DNA of 64,000 nucleotides from Lithobates sylvaticus (lineage: Eukaryota > Chordata > Amphibia > Anura > Ranidae): positions 267,432,199-267,496,198 of the forward strand of contig CM053030.1 in NCBI GenBank assembly GCA_028564925.1. The letters run 5' to 3'. The notes beneath the pieces are model-generated. The model made no database searches. It was not told the DNA's origin and saw only the letters and a list, made by a program, of their open reading frames with translations. The number at the start of each line of letters is the position of its first letter. The first letter of the stretch is position 1. The position numbers and the translations under genes are program-made. Below, one piece after another: positions 22,821 to 34,537 of the stretch.

Positions 22821-23614
22821 AAAGATAGTTGTTTGTATTCCATACAAAGACAAGAGTTTTAGTTTCAACTGTCCACATGTTTAATAAAGTATCTGAAACT
22901 TGACAATAAACTTGACCTCGGCTGGAAGAAAATTTTAATGACTGGACTTCCTTGAATTTTATTTCAATACCCCTGCTCTATAGTGTGTACTTGTCTCAAT
23001 CCGGAGTCTGTCTGCTGCTTCATTCCTCTGCTATCAGCATGAACCACTTCTGACAAGTTGTCCTAACACCAAGAGAAAGAAGGTGACAGGGAAGGGACCT
23101 ACAGGTGATTGACAGCCTTAGCTCTGTTCTGTGTGCTGTGTGAAGGGGGTGTGTCCCTTCCCTCCAATCAGCTCTCAGAGTTCTCACTGATGTAACTTCA
23201 GCTCTCCACCCCCTGCATTTCATAGCTGAGAGATCCTGTGTAAATTCTACACTTTGAATGGATGTAGGAGAAAGAGGTTCCCAATAAAACAGGTACAACT
23301 TATGTAGGGGGATTTGTTTCATCTCTGTGTATCACCTGAGGCCAGTCACTTTAATGGGTATATGTAAGAATTTACAACCACTGTAATATACGGACACAAT
23401 TTACAATCATAAGTTATTGCTCGCATCTCTGTTTCAATGATGTCATCTTATAAAAGGAATAATGTGAATACTAACAAAATCGTGAATACAGTATATCAGT
23501 GCTACTAATCGACGCAAAACAAATAATAATATTCCACTGTGGCCAATCGGCTCATGGTGGCCTCACTCACTTTGATTATTTTATCCCATCGATGTGTGAT
23601 TCGATCAAAACAAT
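22821..23614. other. Unassigned flank left of the LTR element
   Basis: No gene recognised. From about 23490 the GATT/GATCGAT-rich sequence looks like the left part of a MITE interrupted by the LTR element. Confidence 0.4.
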
Positions 23615-24605
23615 TGTAGCGATACCCCCAATTAAGAGGGCCGCAAGTTTGATTTGGGTCCCTGAGTACAGCTCCACCAACCCCCCGGCAATCTGCTCTA
23701 CCCGCTCTGGCACAGTTAGTAAAGGGGTATGTATCTATGCACATATAAAGATTACTTATACTCTAAATGTAATGGACTCAAACTCACAGGCAGACTGCTA
23801 GCTGAAATAACTGTCTTTACTTTTGGCAATGTGAAAAGTAATGGTAACATGCATTAAACATTTGACTTACAACACATGAGCAGGTCCCTGCAGTATGTAC
23901 TATAAACATGTATACATATATGACTGGAAAGCAATGGGGAACGGAGCGCCATGTGTAGCGACCGTCTTCTAAGCACCCCTGAGGTGCAACAAATCTAACT
24001 GTGACTACCTAACGGACCAGGCCTGATCCCTAACAATAGAGCTCAGTCCTTGAGGGAACACAGTATTCTTCACCGGCACAAGAACTGTAAAGGTGGTGCA
24101 CATGTAGCTTTAAATGGTGTGTTTGTAATCCACAAGAAAGAACAATCTTCTGCTCTGAGGTAAATTGCCTTGGCAGTTCAATAGGCATAAAGTGAAATAA
24201 CAGTGCAAGATGAGCTTTCCAGCTCGCTCACCACTCCGGACACCGTCCTCAGCTCCGGGACCTCCACTGGCGGCGTCCGGCCTCGTTCGTCACAGCCCCT
24301 GCGTTCCGGTCCTCCCTCTGTCCGACCGTTCTCAGGCAAAAGGATCCGCTCTGCTCAGGCTGACAATGAGGTGTGAGAGTCTCTCTCTGTCTGCTGCAAG
24401 GCCCAGGCTTCAGGCCTTCAGCAGTCCCGGTCCGCACAGGTGTCTCCTCTCTCTGTGATCCCGGCGTCAGAAGAGGAAGAGGCGGGTCTCTCCCCTTCCT
24501 TATATCACCTCCCCCATCAGTCTCTCGGGCGGAAACAACCAAGCTCCCGGGAGCCTGGGGAATTATGGGAATTGTAGTCTTATCCCCTAAAACAACCCCG
24601 CTACA
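23615..24605 (-). repeat. 3' LTR of the Gypsy element
   Basis: 991 bp, TGTAGC...GCTACA ends, nearly identical to the 30670-31666 copy. The minus-strand 3' LTR begins right after a purine-rich tract. Confidence 0.93.
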
Positions 24606-27600
24606 TACTCCCCCCACTTTGAATCTTTGGTCCCCAAAGACATGTGTTCAATCTACAAGCTTTCTTTGAAACAACACGTTCACATAATTCAGACAGAGGA
24701 GCCTCCCACCAATTATCATAGGATGGGGAGCTGTCCTGTCTACAGGTCGCTTCAGGGTGGGCGACCTGTTTAACTGTGCCAGAGAGTGGGCTGGGGTTGC
24801 CCTCCACCAAATGAACAGTGGATGGGTCAGGGCGTTCAGTACTCCTCCTCGCTGTGGTAACAGAGTCCTCTGAACTTTTTCCCATTTGGGGGTAAGTTAA
24901 CTTCTTGGGAGGCCTCACAACTCTGCGAGCTCTCTGTTCTCTTGGCACTTCAGGCACTGATACCACAGGTTCTTCTTCAGGAACACACTCTGGCAGCATT
25001 ATTGATTCTGGAACGTCTACTTCCTCTTCTTCTGAGTAGAGGCCAGGGATATCTTCCCAGCACTCGAGCACATCACTGGTGGGAACAAATTCTGTAGCTT
25101 CTGGGTTCAATGTTCCATCTTCCACATCCTCAGTAAGTGGAAGATCTATGGCAGAATTTCCTGGAGTTGAGGAAGGCCATAGCCATTCAAACTCTCCTTT
25201 CTCTTCTTCAGCCGGTTGTGGGCCTTGTCCCCCTTTAATTTGGGAGGTCTGGGACCGAGTGTTGGGTCTGGGGGTATCCAGAATGGAAACAGATTCAGGT
25301 AAATCTCTCGCCTGAGGTATTCTGACTGCTTCAGTGAGTGGGAGCAAGTGATTCCTAGAGATGATATATGGCTCTGATCTCCATCTATCAGCAAGCTTGT
25401 GTTTTCCAGGGATCCCTAGATTACGTAACAGTACACGGTCCCCAGGCTGTAGGTCTTGTACTCAAACCTTCAGATCAAAGTTCCGCTTGTTTCGGGCCCC
25501 CCTCTGGTCAGAGGCCGCCTGAGCTTTCTTGTAAGCTATTTTCAAACTGTGCCTCAGTCTGTCCACATATCCTTGGTGGGAGGCAGCAGAGGCATGGTCT
25601 AGGGAAATGCCAAAGGCCAGATCGACTGGCAACCTTGCTTCTCTCCCAAACATAAGCCGGTAGGGGGAGAAGCCCGTCACATCACTGGTGGTACAGTTGT
25701 AAGCATGCACCAGAGCTGAAATGTGTTGGCTCCAATGTTGCTTCTTCTCTGTCTCTAAAGTTCCCAACATGTTCAATAGGGTCCGGTTGAACCTGTCAGG
25801 CTGGGCATCCCCTTGAGGGTGATATGGTGTAGTCCTAGTCTTCGCCACTCCTAAAGAATCTAGTAACTTCCGGATCAGGCGACTCTCAAAGTCCCTTCCT
25901 TGGTCTGAGTGAATTCTCTGTGGTAGTCCATAATGAACAAAGTATTTTTCTAGGAGCACTTTGGCCACTGTAGAAGCCTTCTGGTCCTTGGTTGGGAAAG
26001 CCTGAGCATAACGGGTGAAATGATCGGTTACCACCAGAACATTTCCCAATCCACTCAAATCGGATTCGAGGCAGAGAAAATCAATGCATACCAGATCCAT
26101 TGGGCCTTGACTCTGTAGATGGCCCATTGGGGCAGCTTGATGAGGTAAAGTCTTCCTCTGAATGCATCGTGCACAGGAATGGCAATATTCCTCCACTTCG
26201 GCCCTCATGCAGGGCCAATAAAACCGGTCTCTGACAAGTTGGAAGGTTCTCTCTGCTCCCAAGTGACCATGCTGGTCATGTAAGGCAATCAGCACAGTCT
26301 CTCGATGCTTTTCGGGGAGAAACAGCTGCCACTTATCTTCTGGGCTATCAGAGGGGCCCCTTCGGTAGACCACTCCCTGATGCACCTGTAATTTATCCAA
26401 CTCTCTCCTCAGTAGGCGAGCCTCTTTGGAAGGGTGATGTCGAAGTCCCTCTGGACTCTTGTTTTCCAATGCTTCCAGGACCAATTTCCCCATGGGGTCT
26501 TCCAATTGGTCACACCTTAACTCTTTCTTGGACAGCTTCGGCAGGCACTCTTCTTCTAGTTGAGTTACCCCACAGTAACATTTTGGGACTCCCACTGTGG
26601 TAACTCCTATCTCTTCAGCTCTGGATCCTCCTCTGGCTTGGAGTTCAGCCCCCTGACAAAGGGCTCGCACTCCTTCTGGGGCCACTTGGGTCCAGTCTTC
26701 CCAGTCATCAGCCATTACATGAGACCTTCGGGACAGGGCATCTGCATCCCTATTTCCAGACCCTGGCCTGTACTTGAGGCTGAAATTGAATCCAGATAAC
26801 GCCGCCAACCATTTGTGTTCAGTTGCGTCCAGCTTGGCGGTAGTGAATAGGTAGGTCAAGGGGTTGTTATCTGTCTTTACAGTAAATTCGGCCCCATAAA
26901 GGTAGTCTTTTAGTTTGTCGACTACTGCCCATTTGAGGGCCAAGAACTCCAACTTGTGGGTGGGGTAGTTCTTCTCTGAGGGGGTCAGGCTCCAGCTCAC
27001 ATAGGCCACTGGTCGCAGCTGATCTTCATACTCCTGGTAGAGTACTCCACCTAGGCCCTCATGGCTGGCATCAACATGTAGCTCATATGGTCTAGTGGGG
27101 TCAGCATAGGCCAAAACTGGAGCTGTGGTGAGACTCCTCTTCAAGGTCTTGAAAGCCTCTTCACACCTTGAGTCCCATTGGTCTTGAACCGACTCACCGG
27201 GCCTCCTGGGCCCCAAGCCATCTTCCTCCCCTTCTGTCTTGAGCAGCTCGTTTAGGGGTTTTGCAATGCGGGCAAACCCATCCACAAACCTTCGGTAGTA
27301 GGAGCAGAACCCCAAAAAAGATTGAAGTTCAGTGACGGTTGTGGGTCTTGGCCACGAAGTAACTGCCTCCAACTTCTCAGGGTCTGTAGCCACTCCTTTT
27401 TCAGACACTATGTGTCCCAGATAGTTCACAGAAGACTGGTAGAACCGGCACTTCTCGGGGGAAAGTTTGAGTCCCTCCTCACTGAGCCTCTTCAATACTT
27501 TCTCCAATCTGGCTTCATGTTCTTCCAAAGTTTTTCCAAAAACAATGACATCGTCCAGGTACACAAGGACTTCTATGAGGTTCATGTCTCCAACAGTCCT

Positions 27601-29312
27601 TTCCATGAGGCGTTGGAAGGTAGCAGGAGCTCCAGACAGGCCTTGAGGCATCCTGTTGAACTCAAAGAACCCTACTGGGGTTATGAAGGCAGTCTTTTCT
27701 CTATCTTCTGGGTGCATGGGAATTTGATAGTACCCACTCTTGAGGTCCATCACACTGAACCACTTAGCTCCAGATAAACTCTGTAAGGCATCCTCTATCC
27801 TTGGCGTGGTGTACTGATCAGGAATGGTCCTCCTGTTGAGAGTTCTGTAGTCAATGCAAAGCCTCAACTACCCATTCTTCTTTCTGACCACCACTATTGG
27901 GGAGGCATAGGGGCTTCTGGACTCCCAAATCACTCCCGTCTTCTTCAGTTCCGCAAGCTGCTCCCTCAGATCTTCCAGATCTGCTAGCGGGACCCGCCTT
28001 ACTCTCTCTCTGAATGGCTTGTCCTCTTGCATGCGGATTCGATGGGTGGCACTCCTTGTACACCCCACATCAAACTCATCTTTAGAGAAGATCTTCTCCC
28101 ATCTGGTCAGCTGGGCCTTGGCTCTCTCCTTCCAAGCTCCAGGTAGGTTTGGGTTTTCCATGGAGAGTGTCTTCCAAACATCTTCTCCTTCACCCGTCCC
28201 TTTCACTTCTGACCAGCCAACTGGGACAGCAGGACTCACCTGTCCCAGCAGCATCCTGGCAGGGATCTCCACGGGCCGCTCCGTAGGGTTCCTCACGCTC
28301 ACTGGGACTCTTCCTCTGGCCTTCTTCAATGCCTTGATTGGGATCACTTCTGGGATCACTTCCAGGCCTGAGTGACCCTCCATTGGGTCAGATTCCAGCA
28401 TAACAAAGGGGCCGGGCTGCTCCCAATTAAGCTTCACCGTGGCCCTGAGGCAGGTTACCTCTCCGGGCTGTAGCACCGCTCCTTCTCTTCCAAGTCTCCA
28501 CACCTTCCCTATCCCCTCACTTGGGGTCTTCTGCTCTAAGACCAACCGCTGGTAGGCCACCTTCAGCATGGGATGGATCTTGGGACCTGAATGATTCTGC
28601 TTCTGTACAAGGGGGGTCAGGAGCCTTCTGACTAGATCCGTGTTCGTCCCTATGATCAGGGAAGTCTTGCTGGTTCCTGGCGGGCGGGGGCACACAACTG
28701 CCAGGGTATCAAACACTTCAGCCTTCCCAGCCACAGATGGGTCAAAGGTCAATCGTATGGGTAGGTAGCCGTCGTAGGGGAAACTCTGAGTTCCCAATCC
28801 CCATATCTCCAGCTCCTCTATCTTCTGAATAGGCAGATGACTCAGGTATCTGTCATAGAAGTCCCTGTACAATAAGGTCACTTGCGCTCCAGTGTCTAGG
28901 AGGGCCTGTGTGTATACTCCTTCCACTTGGATGGGTACAGTAGGAGATGGACCAACCAGCTCTTCTGGGTAGGGCCCGGTTGATGCTGTCTTCTTCTTTG
29001 GACTCTTTTCTTTCCAACTAGATTTGCGCTTGATTCTTTCCTGAGCCTGGTATGCATTAATTTTCTCCCTCGCTATGGGAGTACGAACCCGCTGAGGGAC
29101 ATTGTTATCTCTCTTTTTTAAAGGTTCTCGCTTGGGAGTGTTGTATTCCTTTGGAGGGGTCTTGCCCCCTCTCTCTGGGGTGTATCTTGGTTGAGGAACC
29201 CTGGGTTCCTTCCAAGGAGTTTGGTCTCCTCTCTTTCTTTTCATGCTATTCTTCTTGGAGCTCACTGAAGGTGATGGGCACCCGGTTGACTCCTTCACCG
29301 GGGCCCTCTGGA
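24601..29312 (-). pseudogene. Gypsy pol region: protease, RT, RNase H, integrase, tail (fossil)
   Basis: Parts in order on the minus strand: a basic linker; aspartic protease with ALLDTGAQVTLL (about 28.9 kb); reverse transcriptase from about 28.1 to 27.3 kb with YLDD (27550-27561); RNase H near 27.1-26.7 kb with ELHVDASHEGLGG; integrase with an HHCC zinc finger near 26.3-26.15 kb, then a DDE core with TDHFTRYAQAF, HSDQGRDFES and a Glu in the expected region; and a Pro/Glu-rich C-terminal tail with RRVVRPPKKLTYPQMG, common in Ty3-type integrases. The stop lies in the first bases of the 3' LTR. Pol is -1 relative to gag. The coding region is old-virus-like and not intact. Confidence 0.9.
24606..24622 (-). 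promoter_or_regulatory. Polypurine tract
   Basis: On the minus strand AAAGTGGGGGGAGTA immediately precedes the 3' LTR, the expected plus-strand priming site for reverse transcription. Confidence 0.75.
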
Positions 29313-30612
29313 GTTTCCCGCCGGCTGGCGGCTATCTGTTTTCTTCCTCTTGGGACTGGAACATACAGCTGCAATATGGCCAATTCCCCCACAGTTAAAA
29401 CAGATCATCTCTCCCCAGTCAGGTGGGGATGCTGGTGCTGAAACAGTTGGAAATAATTCCCTCCTGCTTGCTTCTTTCTTGGGACTGGGCGCCTCTTTCG
29501 CCACCAGAGATGTCAGTATCTCCATCATCTGGGACATCTGCAACTTCAGAGCATCTACTTCTGTCTCTCTTTCAGGGGTTAAGGCTGACCTGACCGTTGC
29601 CACTGGAAGTTTTGTAGGCCCCATCACTTGTTTTTCCCGTTTCTCTTCCAACATGGCCTCTTCCTCTCTGACCATCCGAATGAGTTCGGGGTAGTCCAGG
29701 CTCTTCCCATCCTGTCGGGTGCGTAGTACTAGTGCGACAGGGTCTAGGGGTTGGGCTCCCCTCATCACCTGCTGAGCACGGGCTTCATCTACTTTCCCCG
29801 GATCTATCCCCTTCTTCAGGATAATCCTATGCAGGATCTTGTCTATACGTCCTATGTACTCCGACAGCTTCTCCCCTGTCTTCTGGTAACAGTGTTCCAG
29901 TTGATAGGTAAGCTCCGTAATTTTCTCTGTCCCACCAAACACACTCTCCAGGATGTCTAGATAATCCTGGGCAGTGCAATCTTTCTTGCTTGTCTTCAGG
30001 TTGCGTATGGCCTCTAAGGCAGGCCCTTTTAGGCTCTCAACAATCCTTTGCTTCTTTCTACCTTCTGGAACTTCCCATTCTTCTAAGGCCTGCGTGGCAC
30101 CATCTAGCCACTCTTCAAATCCCTCTTCCCCCGAGGGTACAGGTTTCCTCCCTGAAAACATCCGGAGTTTCCTGTATCCCGACATCGGGTAGTCCCCGGG
30201 GTCTCTTCTGCACTAGGACAGCACACAGTTCTGCGCTAAGAGTGGTCTGTACAGGTGCGGGACTTTCCGTGCCCTTCTGCTCTTCCACCTTCGGTGACAG
30301 CATGGTTTTCATTTGAAAACAGTCTCCCTTGCGCGGCAGCGCATGCAGCAATTGATAGGTCTGACCGTCCAATGCTTTTATGCTTTGGCTCCTGAACTGC
30401 TCTGGGGTCTCACTTCTCCATTCTACTAGGGCGTATGTACACCCGGCATCATTTCTCATGTCCATTATCCGTGCTTTGTGGCATGGGGATAGCGACATTA
30501 TGAGCTGCTTGACTGCCTCTTCCTGCCATATCCCCGGCAGTTCAATGACTGCTGCTGCGGCTGGATCAGTGCCCCATATTGTGTACCACCGTCCCACTTC
30601 TATCGGCTCCAT
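29295..30612 (-). pseudogene. PNMA-like gag region (fossil)
   Basis: From the ATG at 30612 the region starts with an RRM-like block (RWYTIWGTDPAAAAVIEL, then later TYALVEWRS), as in the N-terminus of PNMA proteins. A capsid part follows: KLRMFSGRKPVPSGEEGFEEW, ALEEWEVPEGRKKQRIVESL and EKLSEYIGRIDKIL match PNMA capsid landmarks (LFSGRDIPGPGEETFDPWL; EKLSAYVIRLEPLL). It ends with one CCHC zinc knuckle, CFNCGGIGHIAAVC (29361-29402). The family packages its own RNA in capsids. The link to PNMA is by remembered motifs; domestication of PNMA genes from Ty3-type gags is established. The region is part of a broken element. Confidence 0.85.
29313..29319 (-). promoter_or_regulatory. Slippery heptamer GGGAAAC at the gag-pol junction
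   Basis: Minus-strand GGGAAAC lies in the gag frame as G-GGA-AAC, six codons before the gag stop (TGA at 29295-29297), and pol is open in the -1 frame across it. The same heptamer drives -1 frameshifting in PEG10 and PNMA-family transcripts, so this is the expected family read-through signal. Confidence 0.8.
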
Positions 30613-30649
30613 GCCGGTACCTTCTGGCGGGTTTTCCCGCTGTCTCAGG

Positions 30650-30667
30650 ATCCCGGACGAGCCCCCA
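30650..30667 (-). promoter_or_regulatory. Primer-binding site, tRNA-Pro type
   Basis: Two bases after the 5' LTR the minus strand reads TGGGGGCTCGTCCGGGAT, identical to the classic proline-tRNA primer site used by murine leukaemia viruses. Confidence 0.85.
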
Positions 30668-30669
30668 CG

Positions 30670-31666
30670 TGTAGCGATACCCCCAATTAAGAGGGCCGCA
30701 AGTTTGATTTGGGTCCCTGAGTACAGCTCCACCAACCCCCAGGCAATCTGCTCTACCCGCTCTGGCACAGTTAGTAAAGGGGTATGTATCTATGCACATA
30801 TAAAGATTACTTATACTCTAAATGTAATGGACTCAAACTCACAGGCAGACTGCTAGCTGAAATAACTGTCTTTACTTTTGGCAATGTGAAAAGTAATGGT
30901 AACATGCATTAAACATTTGACTTACAACACATGAGCAGGTCCCTGCAGTATGTACTATAAACATGTATACATATATGACTGGAAAGCAATGGGGAACGGA
31001 GCGCCACGTGTAGCGACCGTCTGCTAAGCACCCCTGAGGTGCAACAAATCTAACTGTGACTACCTAACGGACCAGGCCTGATCCCTAACAATAGAGCTCA
31101 GTCCTTGAGGGAACACAGTATTCTTCACCGGCACAAAAACTGTAAAGGTGGTGCACATGTAGCTTTAAATGGTGTGTTTGTAATCCACAAGAAAGAACAA
31201 TCTTCTGCTCTGAGGTAAATTGCCTTGGCAGTTCAATAGGCATAAAGTGAAATAACAGTGCAAGATGAGCTTTCCAGTTTGCTCACCACTCCGGACACCG
31301 TCCTCAGCTCCGGGACCTCCACTGGCGGCGTCCGGCCTCGTTCGTCACAGCCCCTGCGTTCCGGTCCTCCCTCTGTCCGACCGTTCTCAGGCAAAAGGCT
31401 CCGCTCTGCTCAGGCTGACAATGAGGTGTGAGAGTCTCTCTCTGTCTGCTGCAAGGCCCAGGCTTCAGGCCTTCAGCAGTCCCGGTCCGCACAGGTGTCT
31501 CCTCTCTCTGTGATCCCGGCGTCAGAAGAGGAAGAGGCGGGTCTCTCCCCTTCCTTATATCACCTCCCCCATCAGCCTCTCGGGCGGAAACAACCAACCT
31601 CCCGGGAGCCTGGGGAATTATGGGAATTGTAGTCTTATCCCCTAAAAGGGGAACAACCCCGCTACA
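30670..31666 (-). repeat. 5' LTR of the Gypsy element
   Basis: 997 bp, TG...CA ends. On the minus strand it is upstream of the primer site and gag, so it would hold the promoter. Near-identical to the 3' LTR. Confidence 0.93.
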
Positions 31667-31729
31667 CAATCAAATTGGCAGACAATCAAAAAGCTATAAC
31701 TTCCCTTTTGATCAATTTTGATTTAATTT

Positions 31730-32092
31730 CAATAGAAGACCCCTTTCACACAAAGGGTCCGTTCAGGTGCCCCTGTCAGTTTTTTATATGGACCTGATCG
31801 GTCGGTCATCTCACCCCTATGGATTGGCGGGTGCTCGTCTACACCCGCCTACCTCCAATCCCCTAAAACAAAACAAAAAACAGAAGGTGACCCGTCCTTC
31901 TCCGTTTAGGTAGATCGAAGGGCTGTCCATTTACACCCCCACCAAGCTGTCCTTAGAGCAGAGTGGGCTCTGTTTCTGCATAGCGGACACGGACAAGTTA
32001 TCCAGCAGCTCTGCTCTGATCAGCAGGGGGTCCGCAGATAGATCCCCTGCTGATCAAAACAGAGTCCACCCTGTGTGAAAGGAGCCTATTTC
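31730..32092. mobile_element. MITE (CCCCTTTCACAC ends)
   Basis: Left ACCCCTTTCACACAAAGGGTC and right ACCCTGTGTGAAAGGAGCC are inverted termini. Inner words CTGATCAGCAGGGG / CCCCTGCTGATCA form a second hairpin (about 32015-32055). TTTCAAT occurs on both flanks (31725, 32088), though no exact duplication was fixed. Confidence 0.6.
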
Positions 32093-32288
32093 AATCAAAC
32101 TGAGTCAGTCGGCCAGAGCAGAATATTATTGATCATTTTGCATCACTTGGCAGCACTGAGATTCAATTGTATTTTGAGCGATCAGATTATGAGATTTCAT
32201 GGTGGGTTGCAATCAATAGTTTAGGATTATATGTTACAACCATAACTCAATTATCAATAAAAAAATCCAATTCCCCATGTGTGGCATA

Positions 32289-32615
32289 CAGTCTGGAAAG
32301 TATTCACAGCGCTTCACTTTTTCCACATTTTGTTATGTTACAGCCTTATTCCAAAATGGATTCAATTCATTATTTTCCTCAAAATTCTAAAAACAGTACC
32401 CCATAATGAAATGAAAGAAGTTTGTTTGAAATCTTTGCAAATTTATTAAAAATAAAAAATTAAAAAAAATCACATAAGTATTCACAGCCTTTGTCATGAC
32501 ACGGAAAATTTAGCTCAGGTGCATCCTGTTTCCACTGATCATCCTTGAGATGTTTCTACAACTTGATTGGAGTCCACGTGTAGTAAATGCAGTTGATGTG
32601 TGGAATATGCAGTCA
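32289..32615 (-). mobile_element. Tc1-like element, terminal fragment
   Basis: After TA (32287-32288) the sequence CAGTCTGGAAAGTATTCACAG and the following CACTTTTTCCACATTTTGTTA match the end of a widespread Tc1-like family as I recall it. Only terminal and subterminal DNA is present; the transposase and other end are missing, cut off near the next MITE. Confidence 0.7.
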
Positions 32616-32620
32616 AAGGC

Positions 32621-32914
32621 AATGGGGTTGATTTACTAAAGGCAAAAAGACTGTGCACTTTGCAAAGTACTCTGCAAGAGCAGTTGCTCCAGAGCTTAGT
32701 AAATAAGCAGACGCTCTGCTGACTTTCATCAACCAATCATGTGCAAGCAAAAATGCATTATTTTTTTTATTTTCCTTGCATGTGATTGGATGGTTTTTGC
32801 AAAGTGAAGCTTTACCTCATTTACTAAGCTCTGGAGCAACTGCCCTTGCAGAGTGCAATTGCACTTTGCAAGGTGCACAGTCTATTGGCCTTTAGTAAAT
32901 CAACCCCATTGCCA
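32621..32914. mobile_element. Palindromic MITE (GGCAATGGGGTTGATTTACT ends)
   Basis: Long inverted termini: CAATGGGGTTGATTTACTAA and TTAGTAAATCAACCCCATTG, with further inner pairing (GAGCAGTTGCTCCAGAGCTT / AGCTCTGGAGCAACTG). No coding capacity. Confidence 0.85.
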
Positions 32915-33630
32915 ACTATAGAACAGTTATTCCTATTAGAAGAATCAATCAAAAAACAAATAGTTAATTTTTTGAAGCATTTATGGTCACCATAAAACCT
33001 CCATGTACAGTAGATCCTTTTATATAGGGGCTCTGCGTACGTGGAGGTTACAGAACTATTTGGTCCAGATGTGGATATTTTACCAGTCCCTAGTTAGGAA
33101 ACCCTGGGGTGGTGTGTCTCTGTAGCGCCCCCTACAGGCACATCACTGATAGGATGGGGGCAATAACTGTTACCACATTGTCTGCTGGGGTTACAGTAGA
33201 ACCGAAGTAAAACTTTTTTTTTTATTTCATTTGGATAGAGTAAAGACTCATACACGCGGTATTAAAATCAAAAGGGAAAAGTCTGAAGACGAGTTGTTGA
33301 TTTTTGGATCGTTCGTACGGTGCTTTCGACAGCCGATTTGACTTTTACATCAGACAAAAGCTGAATGTGCAGGCTATAAAACTTTTGTCTGATGTGAACT
33401 CATCGTCCGATTTTCGGAAGGTCAGTACAGAAAATCAGTCACACAAAAGTTGAAAGTACAAACACGCATGCTCGGAATCAAGGAACGACTGAGAAGAGTT
33501 TGGTCTTGTAAACTACTGTTCGTAATCTAGAATTAACATTCGTGACGCGGCAATTCATGAAATGCAGCGCACATTCTCATCTTCTTTAATGGGATAATAA
33601 TGAAGCTGCTTTGCTGGTGATACTGATGCG

Positions 33631-34458
33631 CAGTGTTGGTCATCTTACTTTAAAAAAGTAATTTAGTTAAGTTACAAATTACTTCTCCCAAAAAGTAATT
33701 GCGTTAGTAACTCAGTTACTACATTGGAAAAGTAATTAGTTACTCAGCAAAGTAACTGACTTTTTTTTTTAAATATTCTATACGTGTAACTAAGGGGCGG
33801 GTCTAGTATTACTGTAACCAAGGGGCGCATTTATTATTGTTATATATCGTGTAACCAAGGAGCTGCTCTATTATTACTCTAACCAAGGGGCAGATCTGTT
33901 ATAGCGTGTAAGCAAGGGGCGGGTCTATTATTATTATATCGTGTAAGGGGTGGATTTCTACAGAAGAGGGTGAATGTTAAATTAATGGGCAGAGCTCGAT
34001 ATATATAACAATAATAATAAATGCGCCCCTTGGTTACAGTAATACTAGACTCGCCCCTTAGTTACACGATAGACGCCCCTTGCAGAGTAGCACGAGCATC
34101 ATAAGGGTGTGGCATCGCCTCGTACAATTACATGTTAACTGCGCCTGCGCTGTGTAGAGTTCACTCAGAGCTGTTTAGGTTCGGCAATTTTCGGAAGCTC
34201 CGTAGTCCTTCGTACTGCGCAAGCGCTGCGCCTGCGCAGTACAGGGGGTCCTTATCCGGCGGGGGAACTTTTTTGGCAGGACACCGGAATTACACTACTG
34301 CCATCTAGTGACAGTAGATGTAATTGGGGTAACTAAGCCAAAGTAATGGAAACTGAGTTACCATGAGGGGAAAAGTAATCAGTTAGATTACTAGTTACCC
34401 TCTAAAGTAACTGAGTTACGTAACTCAGTTTATTTTAACTCAGTTACTTACATCACTG
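33631..34458. mobile_element. hAT-type non-autonomous element, perfect 8-bp duplication
   Basis: Starts CAGTGTTGGTCATCTTACTT and ends GTTACTTACATCACTG, with CTGATGCG on both sides (33623-33630, 34459-34466). The interior is built of AGTAACT / AGTTACT words and short repeats of GTAACCAAGGGGCGGGTCTA in both orientations. Confidence 0.92.
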
Positions 34459-34537
34459 CTGATGCGATTATGCCAAATGAATTTTAAAAGGCTTTTGTTT
34501 TGTAGTGATATAAATAATATTAATATTATGGTTGTTG

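Larger units (their letters stand above)
23615..31666 (-). mobile_element. Ty3/Gypsy LTR retrotransposon with PNMA-like gag (fossil)
   Basis: An 8.05-kb element with two LTRs of about 1 kb, TG...CA ends and 4-bp duplications CAAT (23611-23614, 31667-31670). Internal order on the minus strand: primer site, gag, protease, reverse transcriptase, RNase H, integrase, tail. RT before integrase puts it in Metaviridae. The gag resembles vertebrate PNMA (Ma antigen) proteins. By eye the LTRs differ at about 1 percent of sites plus one small indel, so the copy is young, plausibly a few million years. It is complete in length but broken, in about two or three places. No envelope gene was seen. Confidence 0.93.

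Noticed and set aside
24210-31721. Plus-strand frames in the two LTRs and across pol
   Set aside because: Antisense shadows; the two LTR frames are the same sequence twice.
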